A DNA stretch of 64,000 nucleotides from Pleionea sediminis (GCF_007570825.1 NZ_SUNB01000007.1:1-64000); one strand, 5' to 3'. Numbered from the stretch's first letter, positions 52,370 through 62,844 are shown. Numbers and translations are program-made. The notes: generated by a model not told the origin, from the sequence alone.

Positions 52370-52607
52370 AAAACGGTAACATTTCAATTGTGGACAGGGA
52401 AATGGAAAAGCATGAAGCACGCGCAAGCGACACAGTCTACAGGGATGCAAATGAGGTATTTGCAAACAAGGGAAACAAGGGCAGGACAAACAGCGCTTGA
52501 TGAATTGGAATTTAGGGAAAGCTTCAGGAACTAGACGGAACTGGTAACGGAATATTCAGGAAATGAGTTAAATCTCGCGAAAAAGGCAGCTTTCAGCTGC
52601 CTTTTTT
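52370..52607 (+). ncRNA. CsrB/RsmZ-like regulatory RNA
   Basis: GGA motifs occur at 52392, 52398, 52404, 52443, 52471, 52484, 52507, 52516, 52527, 52537, 52549 and 52559 (plus 52352 just upstream), mostly as A-GGA or CAGGA, the binding site of CsrA/RsmA dimers. The RNA ends in a strong terminator (AAAAAGGCAGCT / AGCTGCCTTTTTT, 52580-52607). With the GacA box upstream this is the layout of RNAs that titrate CsrA. The 5' end is estimated. Loop positions of each GGA were not folded. Confidence 0.8.
52580..52607 (+). terminator. Terminator of the CsrB-like RNA
   Basis: Twelve-base stem around TTC, followed by T-run; no coding gene upstream on this strand. Confidence 0.9.
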
Positions 52608-52787
52608 GTTTTTTGCGTATTAAGTTTTCCTCTCTTTTGCAATATCTATTGCAAATCATTTCAAAACAGTCTTTTTGACACGGATTATTGCATTCGCTGA
52701 CAGTTTGTCATATTTACTTGTGCCATCCTGTTTCTACAGTGAAGAGACGTTACCCGCGAACTCTTTTTAGTTGTTACTGAGGAAATA

Positions 52788-53102
52788 GTGATGAAAAATT
52801 TAAAGTTATTAAAAGCAAGTATGCTGGTGGTGCTAGGAGCAATCATGTCGGTCAATGCGAACAGTGAAGAACATGTTTTGGTGATTAATGGCACATACCA
52901 AATTCCTGTTCAAGCTGCCATTGCGTTAGAGGAATTAAAGCATGAATTTTATGAGAAAGACTGGAAAGCTGAAGCGATGAGAGTGATGCAAAACTCCCTC
53001 GACGATATTGAAAAAGGTTCTCTACAAATTCCGGCACTTACGAATGAAACGCAAACTAACAGTGTTCCTGAGTTAATCGAGCTGACAGAATTATCCGATT
53101 AA
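52788..53102 (+). CDS. Small exported protein, 104 aa
   Basis: Preceded by GAGGAA. Signal peptide (LLKASMLVVLGAIMSVNANS), then a basic-acidic helical mature part (ALEELKHEFYEKDWKAEAM; LDDIEKGSLQIPALTN). Probably periplasmic. Its stop overlaps the mnmC stop region by four bases on the opposite strand. I do not recognise the family. Confidence 0.65.
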   Translation: MMKNLKLLKASMLVVLGAIMSVNANSEEHVLVINGTYQIPVQAAIALEELKHEFYEKDWKAEAMRVMQNSLDDIEKGSLQIPALTNETQTNSVPELIELTELSD

Positions 53103-55141
53103 TTTTGTATCTCTTGAAACAACTTGGCAATTCCAGGCAGTCGTTTTGACTCTGGCTTTCGTAATTCTTTTATCAGAAACCGTGAAGGATGAACCAACTC
53201 ACGTAATCGCTCGGTTGTTGGCATAGAACGGTTACTTATGTAGCCCTTAATTATTTCTGCGCAAAGGAAACTGCTGGTAATTCCTCTAGCACCGTGAGCC
53301 AGATTTACATATAAGCCAGGCCAGTGTTCAGCGGTTGAGTAATTTGATGCTCTTTTTCCCTTCCATAAGTCGTTATATTCGCTTTTAGCCGATTGCAGTT
53401 GAATAAGAGGACCAACGAAAGGTAAGCGATCAACTGAACAATAGCGAAATCCAACTTTTCCAGACAGTGTTTGTCCATTTATTTGACTGTCAGTCAATTT
53501 TTCCAACTGTTCTAATAGTAAATCTTGAGAATTTGTTAATAATTGTTCTTCGTGATTGTTGTGTTCGAAAGTTGCACCGACGTACAGTGATGATTCGTCT
53601 TGAGGAATTAAATAAATATCATCGCAAATCACTTTTTCAGGTAAGTTAAAAGGTAAAGAGTTTCTATTAAGTTTGCACGTTTGGCCGCGAACGGTGATTG
53701 CGGGCAAAAAGTTTTGGGGTAGTAAATGGTTCGCTGAGAAGCTATTGCAGACAATCACTGAGTCGAAAATAAATGTTGTTGCATCACAAAGTAGTTGCCA
53801 TCCTGACTCAAGAAGCGTCAAACTTTTTATATCGGCATTGCATGAGACTTTAATGTTCTTGTGCTTAATGAGTTTTTCGCAGATTTTCTGGGGAAAGACA
53901 AAGCCAGAACAGGGAAAATATAAACCTTCTTTATCTTTTAAGGCTTCGAATGCCTGATGTGTTTGAGGCGGAGATACATGGGTGAACCAACGCTGAGTTT
54001 CTGGGTTTCTTTTAAAGTCTTTTAATAAACCAGTGACATCATCCTTTGTCGGTTGAAGTCGAATAACTCCTGTTTTTCTAACATATTCATTCAACTGATA
54101 GTAATCGAAATCATGTAGCAATTGATGATAAGCTTGTAGAAAAAATTGAGTGGTTAAGTTAATGTCTTTCGATAAAAAAGGATAATAAATGCCAGCACTG
54201 TTTCCTGAGGCACCAAGCGCAACAGCGTTATCTTTTTCAAATAAATGAACACTAAAGCCTGCGTCGGCCAGCTTTCTTGCGGTTGTACAACCAGCAATTC
54301 CGCCACCAATTATGGCGATATTTTTTGGGACCTGTCGTTTCTGGTATTGAAACCAAGGGGCTGACGGTTTAATTTTTGGCTTGCTTTCATGTTTTGATGC
54401 CGGTTGCTCTGATAAATGGTTTATTTTATCTAGAGTGCCAATAAGCATTTCTCGTTTGTGACCAAAACCTTTTCGCTTCGTAACATTAAATCCCGCTTCT
54501 ACCAGTCCTCGTCTTACAAATCCAGCAGCAGTAAAGGTTGCGAATGTAGAGTTGTTTGCAGAACATTGTGCGACTTCCTTAAATAACTGTCTTTCCCACA
54601 AATCTTGATTTTTAGCAGGAGCAAATCCATCTAGATACCAAGCATCTGACTGATGATTGTTTGTCCGCCAGTGTTCGAAGGCATCAACAACATCCATCCA
54701 TAATAAATTCAATGTTGCATTATACTGAGGGTACTCGATTTTCCAAATACCTTTGAAAGGTAACGGATAGTGTTTCACAAGAGGTTTGGCGTATGGATTG
54801 AGATCAGGCCAATAATCGATTGCTTGTTTCAGGTCGGTAAGTGTCAGTGGAAATTTTTCGACAGAAAAATAATCAAGATGTGAGTGGCTGGTATTTTGAG
54901 TGTGCCAAAATTTCAATGTCGAAAGAAAGTTTAACCCTGTGCCAAATCCAAGCTCAGTAATAATAAATTTAGATTTTTTTCCTGATGACCAACGTTTATG
55001 TAAATGATTTCCCTCGATGAAGGTGTATAGCGTTTCCTGTAATCCATCTTGCCGGGAAAAATAAATATCATTAAAGACTGTGGAAAAGGGGACACCATCA
55101 CGCCAATCAATCGATGCATTTTCAAGTAGGGCGGGATTCAT
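53099..55141 (-). CDS. mnmC: Bifunctional tRNA mnm5s2U methyltransferase/oxidoreductase MnmC
   Basis: Completes mnm5s2U34 in tRNA. The N-terminal methyltransferase (about residues 1-240) shows ELGFGTGLNFL and DAWYLDGFAPAKNQDLW; the C-terminal FAD oxidoreductase (from about 265) shows IIGGGIAGCTTARKLADAGFSVHLFE. 680 residues, start at 55141 (MNPALLENASIDWRDG). A longer frame would overlap folE, so it is rejected. Together with cmoAB it shows an elaborate wobble-base modification set. Confidence 0.93.
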   Translation of the reverse strand: MNPALLENASIDWRDGVPFSTVFNDIYFSRQDGLQETLYTFIEGNHLHKRWSSGKKSKFIITELGFGTGLNFLSTLKFWHTQNTSHSHLDYFSVEKFPLTLTDLKQAIDYWPDLNPYAKPLVKHYPLPFKGIWKIEYPQYNATLNLLWMDVVDAFEHWRTNNHQSDAWYLDGFAPAKNQDLWERQLFKEVAQCSANNSTFATFTAAGFVRRGLVEAGFNVTKRKGFGHKREMLIGTLDKINHLSEQPASKHESKPKIKPSAPWFQYQKRQVPKNIAIIGGGIAGCTTARKLADAGFSVHLFEKDNAVALGASGNSAGIYYPFLSKDINLTTQFFLQAYHQLLHDFDYYQLNEYVRKTGVIRLQPTKDDVTGLLKDFKRNPETQRWFTHVSPPQTHQAFEALKDKEGLYFPCSGFVFPQKICEKLIKHKNIKVSCNADIKSLTLLESGWQLLCDATTFIFDSVIVCNSFSANHLLPQNFLPAITVRGQTCKLNRNSLPFNLPEKVICDDIYLIPQDESSLYVGATFEHNNHEEQLLTNSQDLLLEQLEKLTDSQINGQTLSGKVGFRYCSVDRLPFVGPLIQLQSAKSEYNDLWKGKRASNYSTAEHWPGLYVNLAHGARGITSSFLCAEIIKGYISNRSMPTTERLRELVHPSRFLIKELRKPESKRLPGIAKLFQEIQN

Positions 55142-55155
55142 ATTAAATAAATTAT

Positions 55156-55728
55156 TTAACTCTTCACCAGTTGTAAAAACTCTGTTCGGGTTGCTTGGGA
55201 TTTTCGGAATTGACCGAGCATTACCGAAGTTGTCATGATTGAGTTTTGTTTTTCGACACCGCGCATCATCATGCACATATGTTTGGCTTCAATGATAACA
55301 GCACAGCCAGCGGCATGGGTTACTTGCATTACGGCATCCGCAATTTGCTTGGTAAGATTTTCTTGAATTTGTAATCGGCGACCGAACATATCGACGATAC
55401 GTGCAATTTTCGATAAACCAATGACTTTACCGGTTGGAATATAAGCGACATGGCATTTCCCAATAAAAGGCAATAAGTGGTGTTCGCACAACGAGTAGAG
55501 CTCAATATCTTTGACGATAACCATTTCGTCATTGTCGCTTTCAAAAATAGCGTTATTGACCACTTGTTCCAGACTTTGATGATAGCCCTGAGTCAGAAAG
55601 TTCATGGCTTTGGCGGCTCGTTGAGGTGTATCTTTTAGCCCATCGCGACTTACATCTTCGCCAAGCTCTGACAAAATCGCTTGATAGTGTTCTGCTAATT
55701 TATCGGTCGGTTGATTCTTGTTGCTCAT
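55156..55728 (-). CDS. folE: GTP cyclohydrolase I
   Basis: Makes dihydroneopterin triphosphate, the entry to folate and also to queuosine synthesis. Marks: [22 protein letters not shown] (zinc Cys/His), [22 protein letters not shown], and [12 protein letters not shown]. 190 residues with start at 55728 ([10 protein letters not shown]). It lies 14 bases before mnmC on the same strand. Confidence 0.95.
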   Translation of the reverse strand: MSNKNQPTDKLAEHYQAILSELGEDVSRDGLKDTPQRAAKAMNFLTQGYHQSLEQVVNNAIFESDNDEMVIVKDIELYSLCEHHLLPFIGKCHVAYIPTGKVIGLSKIARIVDMFGRRLQIQENLTKQIADAVMQVTHAAGCAVIIEAKHMCMMMRGVEKQNSIMTTSVMLGQFRKSQATRTEFLQLVKS

Positions 55729-55887
55729 AAAATGCCTAATTGATTTTTTATACGATAGTTGTAATGTGTAAACTATTAAAGCCAAGTGTGTATTGGCGGC
55801 TATCGGTGTATTTTAGCTAATCTTGTCGCCATTTGGATAGTTTGAAGCCCTAATTCACGGATAATAAGTTATAAAATAAGAAGCCTG

Positions 55888-57057
55888 ATGAATAATCAAC
55901 CTGTTTTCGTGGTCGATGAGGCCATTCCTTTTATTGTCGATCTTCTCAAAATGGATGAAGGACTGGGTGAGGTCATCGCTTTACCTGCTTCTGCGATCAC
56001 CAGTGAGTCATTAAGAAATGTCGATGCTTTGATTGTGCGTTCTGTTACTCCAGTCAATGAAAATCTATTGAGCCAGTCTCGAATCTCCTTTGTGGGAACG
56101 GCAACTATTGGAACGGATCATTTAGACATTGATTGGCTAGATAAAAAAGGCATTCAATGGCAATCAGCCCCCGGTTGTAATGCACTGGCAGTTGTCCAAT
56201 ATGTAATGAGCGCTATCGCCTGGTGGGGATTTAATAAACAGCTGGAGGATTTTAGCTGTCTTACTGTAGGAATAATAGGTCATGGTGAGATAGGAGGAAG
56301 ATTAAGGAGGTTGCTTGAATATTTACGATTGGATGTGCTGGTACATGATCCTTTAAAATTAGCTGAAGAGAAAATCGAAGAATCTGTTTCTTTGGCGGAT
56401 TTATTTCACAACAGCGACATTATTACATGTCATGTGCCTCTTATATTGTCGGGTAAGTATAAAACATTAAACATGCTTGATATCCCTTCTTATTTATCGC
56501 AAGCCAGTAACAAGTTGCTCGTTAATACTTCTCGAGGAGGTATTATTTCAGCTGATTCGCTACGGCGTTGGAAGCAAAAAGGAGGAAGTTTGGCGATAGA
56601 TGTTTGGCCTGAAGAGCCTCAAGTTGATAAGAGTCTGGTACAGCTTGCTGATATAGCAACGTCACATATTGCAGGTTACTCTTTGGAGGGGAAGTTAAAA
56701 GCTTCTCAGGAAGTACTAAAAGCAATAGAGTCTCATTTTGGAAAGCTGAGTTTAGAATTAACGAGCGAGAGTCTTCCTCCGCTTCAGAGAGTCGATATTG
56801 ATAAGTTTGATATACCGTCTCAAATGACGAAAGAGAAGTTCCTGTATCGTTCCTTTATTAAGTCCTACCCAATTTTTGAAGAGTCGAAAAGCTTTAAACA
56901 AGACTATACATCAGGCACTTTTAATTTTTCGAAAATAAGAGATAGTTATAATTTACGCCGTGATTATAGTGGTCAAGTATGGAACACTGATTCACTAGAG
57001 CCGACTCAGAAAAAGGAAATTATAAATTTAAAACATTACTTAGAAACGCTGGTGTGA
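55888..57057 (+). CDS. pdxB: Erythronate-4-phosphate dehydrogenase
   Basis: NAD-dependent step of pyridoxal phosphate synthesis. Marks: VDEAIPFIVDLL, LIVRSVTPVNENLL, VGTATIGTDHLDIDWL, APGCNALAVVQYV, VGIIGHGEIGGRLRRLL (NAD site) and HIAGYSLEGKLKAS. 389 residues with the PdxB-specific C-terminal dimer domain. Divergent from folE. It supplies the PLP needed by the cysteine enzymes, but no direct link is seen. Confidence 0.95.
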   Translation: MNNQPVFVVDEAIPFIVDLLKMDEGLGEVIALPASAITSESLRNVDALIVRSVTPVNENLLSQSRISFVGTATIGTDHLDIDWLDKKGIQWQSAPGCNALAVVQYVMSAIAWWGFNKQLEDFSCLTVGIIGHGEIGGRLRRLLEYLRLDVLVHDPLKLAEEKIEESVSLADLFHNSDIITCHVPLILSGKYKTLNMLDIPSYLSQASNKLLVNTSRGGIISADSLRRWKQKGGSLAIDVWPEEPQVDKSLVQLADIATSHIAGYSLEGKLKASQEVLKAIESHFGKLSLELTSESLPPLQRVDIDKFDIPSQMTKEKFLYRSFIKSYPIFEESKSFKQDYTSGTFNFSKIRDSYNLRRDYSGQVWNTDSLEPTQKKEIINLKHYLETLV

Positions 57058-57068
57058 GCATTACGTCT

Positions 57069-58199
57069 TTATTGATTTAATGAAAATGGAAGTTCTTTAC
57101 AAGCATTTCTTCCGTTTTCTTTAACCCAGTATACGGCTTTGTCGGCATTAAAGATTAAAGCGTCACAGATCTCTTGATTGCTACCCTGAGTAACTTGGGG
57201 ATGCCAAGTTGTGCAACCAATGGAGCAAGTTATATGAAAAGGTTTTCCCCTTGTCGATGAAAGGGTTTGTCTGGCAATCATCACGCGAATTCGTTCAGCA
57301 ATTGAAAGCGCAATATTTTCGTCCGAATTGGGTAAAATGATAGCGAACTCTTCACCGCCGTATCGTGCCAATAAATCGGTGGCACGTAAGTTTGGAATGA
57401 TTGCTTTTGCAACATATTCGAGAGTGTAATCACCTGTTGAGTGTCCAAAGTTGTCATTGATTTGTTTGAAATGATCAATATCAATGAAAAGACAGGAAAG
57501 AGGTGAGAGCTCTCTTTCTGCGCGAGAAATTTCTTTATTTAAAGCTTGATATAAACAACGTCGATTCTTGGTTTTTGTTAATGGATCGGTCAGGCTCAGA
57601 TGCTTTAATTTGTCACTGTTAATCGTGTTTTCTAAACAGACGGCAACAACCTGACAAAAGTGTTGATAAAAGTCTGTGGACATTTCGGGAGAAAACCTAT
57701 CAGGGTTTTCGCTACCAAGTTGGTAACTGCCTAATAGCACACCGTTACGGATAAGAGGCAACATGATTAAAGACTTTATTTGATTGCCATTTGTAAAGAG
57801 TCTGCGTGCCAACAGATAATTTTTTTTATATAACTGCGTAATAAATCCCTTCGGGTAAAGCTCTTCAATATCGTGCAGTTCTTTAGTGAAAGTTACTTCA
57901 TCGAGTTGCGCTTCGGGGTATATTTCCCTTAATAAATTTTGTGACTCACCGTAAGGATCATAAACAAAGACGCTGGCTGCTTCGACATCGAGTCGCTGTT
58001 TAAAATCGTTGGCTAGTTGATGAAATAATAGGGGCAATGATGCTGTGTTGAGCAAATCAAACTCAAGGCGGTGAAATTTCTTCTGAATCGACGTGTTTTT
58101 CTCTGCTTTGGAAACCAATGATTCAAGTAGCGATTTTAAACGCTCATTCTCTTGTTCCAGCGAACCGAGTTGACTGTTTGCTTGGTGAATAATTGCCAT
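57069..58199 (-). CDS. GAF-GGDEF diguanylate cyclase
   Basis: Makes cyclic-di-GMP. A coiled-coil start (LGSLEQENERLKSLLESLVS) is followed by a GAF-like sensor (residues about 60-190; AASVFVYDPYGE, IKSLIMLPLIRNGVLLGSYQLG) and a GGDEF domain (SLTDPLTKTKNRRCLYQAL; LARYGGEEFAIILPNSDE). The product-inhibition site R-x-x-D (RATD) lies five residues before GGEEF, so feedback control is likely. 376 residues. The degenerate HD-GYP gene at 41327 may be a partner receptor. Confidence 0.9.
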   Translation of the reverse strand: MAIIHQANSQLGSLEQENERLKSLLESLVSKAEKNTSIQKKFHRLEFDLLNTASLPLLFHQLANDFKQRLDVEAASVFVYDPYGESQNLLREIYPEAQLDEVTFTKELHDIEELYPKGFITQLYKKNYLLARRLFTNGNQIKSLIMLPLIRNGVLLGSYQLGSENPDRFSPEMSTDFYQHFCQVVAVCLENTINSDKLKHLSLTDPLTKTKNRRCLYQALNKEISRAERELSPLSCLFIDIDHFKQINDNFGHSTGDYTLEYVAKAIIPNLRATDLLARYGGEEFAIILPNSDENIALSIAERIRVMIARQTLSSTRGKPFHITCSIGCTTWHPQVTQGSNQEICDALIFNADKAVYWVKENGRNACKELPFSLNQ

Positions 58200-58358
58200 T
58201 GGTTATAAGTGTCGCCAGTTAATTCTACACGGTTATAAAAAGACGAGTTTTTGCAGAATAAATTCTGTTTTTGGAATTAATTTGTGAAAATTCCACTTTA
58301 ATTTTATACCGCTTTTCATAAAGATACAGGAATTGGCCAGTTTATTTTTGCGAAACGG

Positions 58359-58387
58359 TTCATCATTTAGTGATAGGAAACTATAAT
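58359..58387 (+). promoter_or_regulatory. Sigma-70-like promoter of the Arg-rich small protein
   Basis: TTCATC and a perfect TATAAT (58382-58387), 17 bases apart, lead to a start about 50 bases before the 58443 ATG. Confidence 0.55.
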
Positions 58388-58442
58388 GTCTCTATACTGT
58401 ATGAACTTTAAATGAAATCCAACCAACATTTGAGAGCGCCGA

Positions 58443-58652
58443 ATGGGTGAAGTCAAAGACAAAGACGAAATTGAGTGGACTAGTGTCGCGGTAGATCGCA
58501 GAGTCGGAGATCGACGAGCGGGAATTGATCGCCGGCAAGTGAAAGGACGCTCAATTACCGTACCTGACATGCGCTCCGGTATTGATCGTCGCAAACACGA
58601 CCGTCGAAAAACGGTTCGTTTGACAATCACTGGCCGAGCGATGGATATCTAA
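58443..58652 (+). CDS. Small Asp-Arg-Arg repeat protein, 69 aa
   Basis: The sequence repeats D-R-R elements: VAVDRRVGDRRAGIDRRQ and SGIDRRKHDRRKTVRL. The acidic N-terminus (MGEVKDKDEIEW) and positively charged rest suggest a partner-binding or nucleic-acid-binding small protein. DRR-type tails also occur in PilZ-associated and response-regulator proteins, but no such domain is present. It lies between the cyclase and a LysR gene, convergent with the latter by 15 bases. Function unknown. Confidence 0.6.
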   Translation: MGEVKDKDEIEWTSVAVDRRVGDRRAGIDRRQVKGRSITVPDMRSGIDRRKHDRRKTVRLTITGRAMDI

Positions 58653-58667
58653 TTTTAAGTGGTATTT

Positions 58668-59534
58668 CTACATCTCTTTCAATGTTTTAAGAAGCCGCTC
58701 ACCTGCTTTCGATAGTGGGCGCTTTTTATGATGAATTAAGCCCAATGTTCTTGTTAAATCAAAATCCAGGTGATTGATAAGTTTAAGCTTTGGATTATTT
58801 AACGCCTCGGGCAAAACACTCCAGCCTAAATCACATTCGACCAATGTTTTTATCGTTTCCAAATAATCACCTGCTCGAACTTCATTGCAATGAACTTGTT
58901 TCTCTTTCAAGTAGGTAATAATGGCTTCTCGAGTAAAGGTTTTTTTCTCGGGCAAAATAACAGGGTAATCATTAAGGTGCTGGTAGTGAAGCTTCTTAAT
59001 AGAAGCCAGTTCACTATTACTCGCACAAAATACCCTTAATTTATCTTGCCAAATCGTAAAGGCTTTCACTTGTTTGTCTATGTACTTTGGTAAGGTAAGC
59101 AGTGCGCACTCAATTTCTCCGTCAAGAACGCCTGCGTATGCTTCTTCAGAGTCCATAAACTGGACGCTTAAATCGATGTCTGGGAAATTCTGACGCAAAT
59201 GTTGAAGAATGGGTGGCAGTCGGTGTAAGCCAATATGGTGACTGGTCACAATACTTAATGGACCGGAAATGCCTTTATTTAAGTTTTTAATCTTTTGCCG
59301 GGTAAATTCGATTTCCCGAAGAATTTTTGATGCCTCTAACTTTAATAATTTTCCAGCGGAGGTGAGTTCGATTTGATGGCCGACTCGATCGAATAACAAA
59401 CACCCCAAATCATCTTCCAAACTTTTGATCCGTTTGCTAACCGCTGGTTGCGTTAAAAATAAGTGTTCCGATGCTTCTGTAAATGATCGAAAACGAGCAA
59501 CAGCAAGAAAAACTTTCAGTGATTGATAGTCCAA
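58668..59534 (-). CDS. LysR-family regulator divergent from leuCDB
   Basis: N-terminal helix-turn-helix (VARFRSFTEASEHLFLTQPAVSKRIKSLEDDLG) and a LysR effector domain (GPLSIVTSHHIGLHRLPPIL; LGWSVLPEALNNP). 288 residues. It is transcribed away from leuC, and the 144-base gap has a LysR-type box. Control of leuCDB, perhaps by isopropylmalate or leucine, is likely by position but not proven. Confidence 0.85.
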   Translation of the reverse strand: MDYQSLKVFLAVARFRSFTEASEHLFLTQPAVSKRIKSLEDDLGCLLFDRVGHQIELTSAGKLLKLEASKILREIEFTRQKIKNLNKGISGPLSIVTSHHIGLHRLPPILQHLRQNFPDIDLSVQFMDSEEAYAGVLDGEIECALLTLPKYIDKQVKAFTIWQDKLRVFCASNSELASIKKLHYQHLNDYPVILPEKKTFTREAIITYLKEKQVHCNEVRAGDYLETIKTLVECDLGWSVLPEALNNPKLKLINHLDFDLTRTLGLIHHKKRPLSKAGERLLKTLKEM

Positions 59535-59580
59535 TTCTGTCTCTTTTTAATTCATCCCAATAGTAAACCTATTTTAAATC

Positions 59581-59595
59581 ATAACTAAAGGTTAT
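59581..59595. promoter_or_regulatory. LysR box between the regulator and leuC
   Basis: ATAAC-TAAAG-GTTAT palindrome (T-N11-A), 47 bases from the regulator start and about 84 from leuC. Confidence 0.55.
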
Positions 59596-59678
59596 GGAAA
59601 ATATAATAAATATGAATTTGTCTTATGCTGGACTAAGCATTAGTCTTTTAAATAAGTCAACGAAATCAGGCCAGCAAA

Positions 59679-61103
59679 ATGAGTGTTTCAAAAACTTTAT
59701 ACGATAAGCTTTGGGAGCAACATAAAATCAAGGAGTTAGAAGGCGGGTTATCACTCATTTACATCGATCGGCAACTGCTCCATGAGGTAACGTCGCCTCA
59801 GGCATTTGAGGGATTAAGGCTGGCTGGAAGGCAGCCTTATCGAACGCAAGCGAGTTTGGCAGTGCCTGATCATAATGTCCCTACGAAGGAAAGACACCGT
59901 GGCATTCCCAATCCTATAGCCCGAATACAAGTCAATACACTTGAAGAAAATTGTAAATCCTACGCCATAACACATATCGGGATGACCGATAAGCGTCAAG
60001 GTATCGTACACGTTATCGGACCTGAGCAAGGCGCTACATTACCAGGAATGACTATTGTATGTGGTGACTCTCACACAGCGACTCACGGAGCATTCGGTGC
60101 TTTGGCATTTGGTATTGGAACCTCTGAAGTAGAGCACGTATTAGCGACACAAACGTTACGCCTGCAAAAATCCAAAAATATGAAAGTTGAAGTTCATGGT
60201 GAGCTACAGCCTGGGGTAACAGCTAAAGATTTGATTTTAGCCATTATTTCTGAGATTGGAACTGCAGGAGGTACTGGATATGCAATTGAGTTTACTGGTG
60301 AAACAATTAACAAGTTGTCAATGGAAGGGCGAATGACGCTGTGTAATATGGCCATTGAAGCTGGCGCCAGAGTCGGATTAGTTGGGGTTGATGAGAAAAC
60401 AATTGAGTATGTAAAAGATCGACCCATGGCGCCCACCAATGAGGATTGGAATCGAGCCGTTAATTATTGGAGAACGCTACATTCCGATGATGGCGCAACG
60501 TTTGATAATGTTGTTGTTATTGACGCCTCTACGATTGCTCCCCAAATCAGTTGGGGAACGTCTCCTGAAATGACTATTTCAGTCAATGATCTTATTCCTG
60601 ATCCTGATGAAGCTATCAACAAGGCTGTTCAAAAAAGTCAGCAACAAGCGTTGGGTTATATGGGATTAAGTGCTAAAGAGTCGTGGCAAAATATCGCATT
60701 GGATAAAGTTTTTATCGGATCTTGCACAAATTCTCGGATAGAAGATTTGCGTGCAGCGGCGCAGACGATTCAAGGGCGAAAAGTCTCACCGACGATAAAA
60801 TTGGCCATGGTGGTTCCCGGCTCGGGTTTAGTTAAAGAGCAGGCGGAAGCGGAAGGGCTCGACAAAATTTTTCTAGAGGCGGGATTTGAATGGCGAGAGC
60901 CAGGATGCTCTATGTGTCTGGCTATGAATGCTGATCGTTTAGCACCAAAAGAGCGTTGTGCTTCAACTTCTAATCGAAATTTTGAGGGGCGACAAGGTAA
61001 TGGTGGGCGAACACACTTAGTGAGTCCTCAAATGGCAGCGGCGGCGGCCATTCATGGACACTTTGTAGATGTTCGAAATGATTTACTACAAAAGGAGTTT
61101 TAG
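59679..61103 (+). CDS. leuC: 3-isopropylmalate dehydratase large subunit
   Basis: Iron-sulfur hydro-lyase of leucine synthesis. Marks: [57 protein letters not shown], and [11 protein letters not shown] (cluster cysteines in CTN and GCSMC). 474 residues. One base separates its stop from leuD; the order leuC-leuD-leuB is a single operon without leuA. Confidence 0.96.
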   Translation: MSVSKTLYDKLWEQHKIKELEGGLSLIYIDRQLLHEVTSPQAFEGLRLAGRQPYRTQASLAVPDHNVPTKERHRGIPNPIARIQVNTLEENCKSYAITHIGMTDKRQGIVHVIGPEQGATLPGMTIVCGDSHTATHGAFGALAFGIGTSEVEHVLATQTLRLQKSKNMKVEVHGELQPGVTAKDLILAIISEIGTAGGTGYAIEFTGETINKLSMEGRMTLCNMAIEAGARVGLVGVDEKTIEYVKDRPMAPTNEDWNRAVNYWRTLHSDDGATFDNVVVIDASTIAPQISWGTSPEMTISVNDLIPDPDEAINKAVQKSQQQALGYMGLSAKESWQNIALDKVFIGSCTNSRIEDLRAAAQTIQGRKVSPTIKLAMVVPGSGLVKEQAEAEGLDKIFLEAGFEWREPGCSMCLAMNADRLAPKERCASTSNRNFEGRQGNGGRTHLVSPQMAAAAAIHGHFVDVRNDLLQKEF

Positions 61104-61104
61104 C

Positions 61105-61737
61105 ATGGAGAAGTTTAATTTGATCCGGTCTATCGTTGCACCAATCGACCGGTCCAATATTGATACTGACGCCATTATACCTAAGCAGTTTTTAAAGTCT
61201 GTAAAGCGTTCCGGATTCGGCCCATATCTTTTTGACGAATGGCGCTATCTTGATACTGGTGAGCCAGAAATGGACTGTTCGCAACGACCAATAAATACAA
61301 GTTTTGTGCTGAATCAAGATGAGTTTAAAGAAGCTCAAGTGTTGTTAACGCGAGATAATTTTGGCTGTGGATCGAGTCGTGAGCACGCGCCATGGGCTCT
61401 CGAAGACTTTGGTATTCGAGTCATAATTGCATCAAGCTTTGCCGATATTTTTTTTAGTAACTGTTTTAAAAATGGCATTTTACCTTTGGTATTAGCTGAG
61501 CAAACAATCGATGAGTTATTTCAATTAACGCGGCACAGAAACATTCATGTGACAGTCGACTTAGAAAACCAGTTACTCATTGTTGATGATGACAAAACAA
61601 TATCTTTTGAAATTGATGTTGTGAGAAAGGAGTGCTTGCTGGAAGGCATGGATGATATTGACCAAACTTTACAGCATTTATCCGATATTCGTTCATTTGA
61701 AGCTGCTTATCGAAACCGATTTCCATGGTTGTTTTAA
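61105..61737 (+). CDS. leuD: 3-isopropylmalate dehydratase small subunit
   Basis: Swivelling subunit that completes the active site with LeuC. Marks: [66 protein letters not shown]. 210 residues; start at 61105 with AGGAG upstream. Confidence 0.95.
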   Translation: MEKFNLIRSIVAPIDRSNIDTDAIIPKQFLKSVKRSGFGPYLFDEWRYLDTGEPEMDCSQRPINTSFVLNQDEFKEAQVLLTRDNFGCGSSREHAPWALEDFGIRVIIASSFADIFFSNCFKNGILPLVLAEQTIDELFQLTRHRNIHVTVDLENQLLIVDDDKTISFEIDVVRKECLLEGMDDIDQTLQHLSDIRSFEAAYRNRFPWLF

Positions 61738-61773
61738 ACCAATGAAAGTTAGACATTAAGGGAAACGAATTTT

Positions 61774-62844
61774 ATGACGAAGAAAGTATTGTTGTTACCA
61801 GGCGATGGTATTGGACCTGAAATTGTTGCTCAGGCTGAAAACGTCCTGATTCATTTAATTGAAAATTTTGACCTTGATGTCGAATTAGACACTGACGTTG
61901 TTGGCGGCGCAGCTTATGATTTAACAGAGACTCCTCTTCCGGAGCAAACACTCAATAAAGCGTTGCAAGCCGACGCTGTTTTATTGGGAGCCGTAGGAGG
62001 GCACAAGTGGGAACCATTGGAGCGAGAAGTTCGTCCTGAAAAAGCCTTGTTAGATTTGCGATCTCGATTGGAGTTATTTGCCAACCTTAGGCCTGCCATG
62101 TTGTATCCTCAATTGGTAAATGCTTCCAGTTTAAAGCGCGACCGTATCGAAAATTTAGATCTTATGATTATTCGTGAGTTGACGGGAGGTATTTATTTTG
62201 GGGAACCTCGAGGAGTGTTTGAGGAAGGCGGCGAGAGAGTGGGGATCAATACCTATCGTTATTCTGAAAGTGAAATTGAAAGAATTGCTCATGTTGGATT
62301 TAAAACGGCTCAGTTGAGAAATGGCCGATTATGTTCGGTCGATAAAGCAAATGTTCTTGAAGTCACGGAGCTCTGGCGAGAGGTTGTCACCGAGGTTGGA
62401 AAGGAATATCCCGATGTAGAACTCTCTCATATGTACGTCGACAACGCGGCGATGCAATTGGTTCGTGCTCCAAAACAGTTTGATGTTATTGTTACAGGTA
62501 ATATGTTTGGTGACATACTGTCCGATGTCGCAGCAATGTTAACTGGGTCAATCGGTATGTTGCCGTCGGCAAGTCTGGATTCGAATGGAAAAGGATTATA
62601 CGAGCCTGTGCATGGTTCTGCACCTGATATTGCTGGACAAAACAAAGCGAATCCTCTGGCAACCATCATGTCAGTGTCACTCATGCTTCGCTATAGCTTG
62701 AATCGGGCTGATTTGGCCAATCGAATTAATCTTGCTGTTGAAAATGTGTTAGGTAATGGTGCCAGAACATTTGATATTGCAGAAGGTGAAACCTATATTT
62801 CAACGACCGATATGGGGGAGCAAGTGGTTACGGCCATAAAGTAA
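61774..62844 (+). CDS. leuB: 3-isopropylmalate dehydrogenase
   Basis: NAD-dependent oxidative decarboxylase, third step of leucine synthesis. Marks: [72 protein letters not shown]. 356 residues. Last gene of the leu run; no strong terminator follows. Confidence 0.95.
   Translation: MTKKVLLLPGDGIGPEIVAQAENVLIHLIENFDLDVELDTDVVGGAAYDLTETPLPEQTLNKALQADAVLLGAVGGHKWEPLEREVRPEKALLDLRSRLELFANLRPAMLYPQLVNASSLKRDRIENLDLMIIRELTGGIYFGEPRGVFEEGGERVGINTYRYSESEIERIAHVGFKTAQLRNGRLCSVDKANVLEVTELWREVVTEVGKEYPDVELSHMYVDNAAMQLVRAPKQFDVIVTGNMFGDILSDVAAMLTGSIGMLPSASLDSNGKGLYEPVHGSAPDIAGQNKANPLATIMSVSLMLRYSLNRADLANRINLAVENVLGNGARTFDIAEGETYISTTDMGEQVVTAIK

Noticed and set aside
52240-52500. 86-codon reading frame in the CsrB-like region
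   Set aside because: It has no ribosome binding site or family resemblance and overlaps the GGA-rich RNA.
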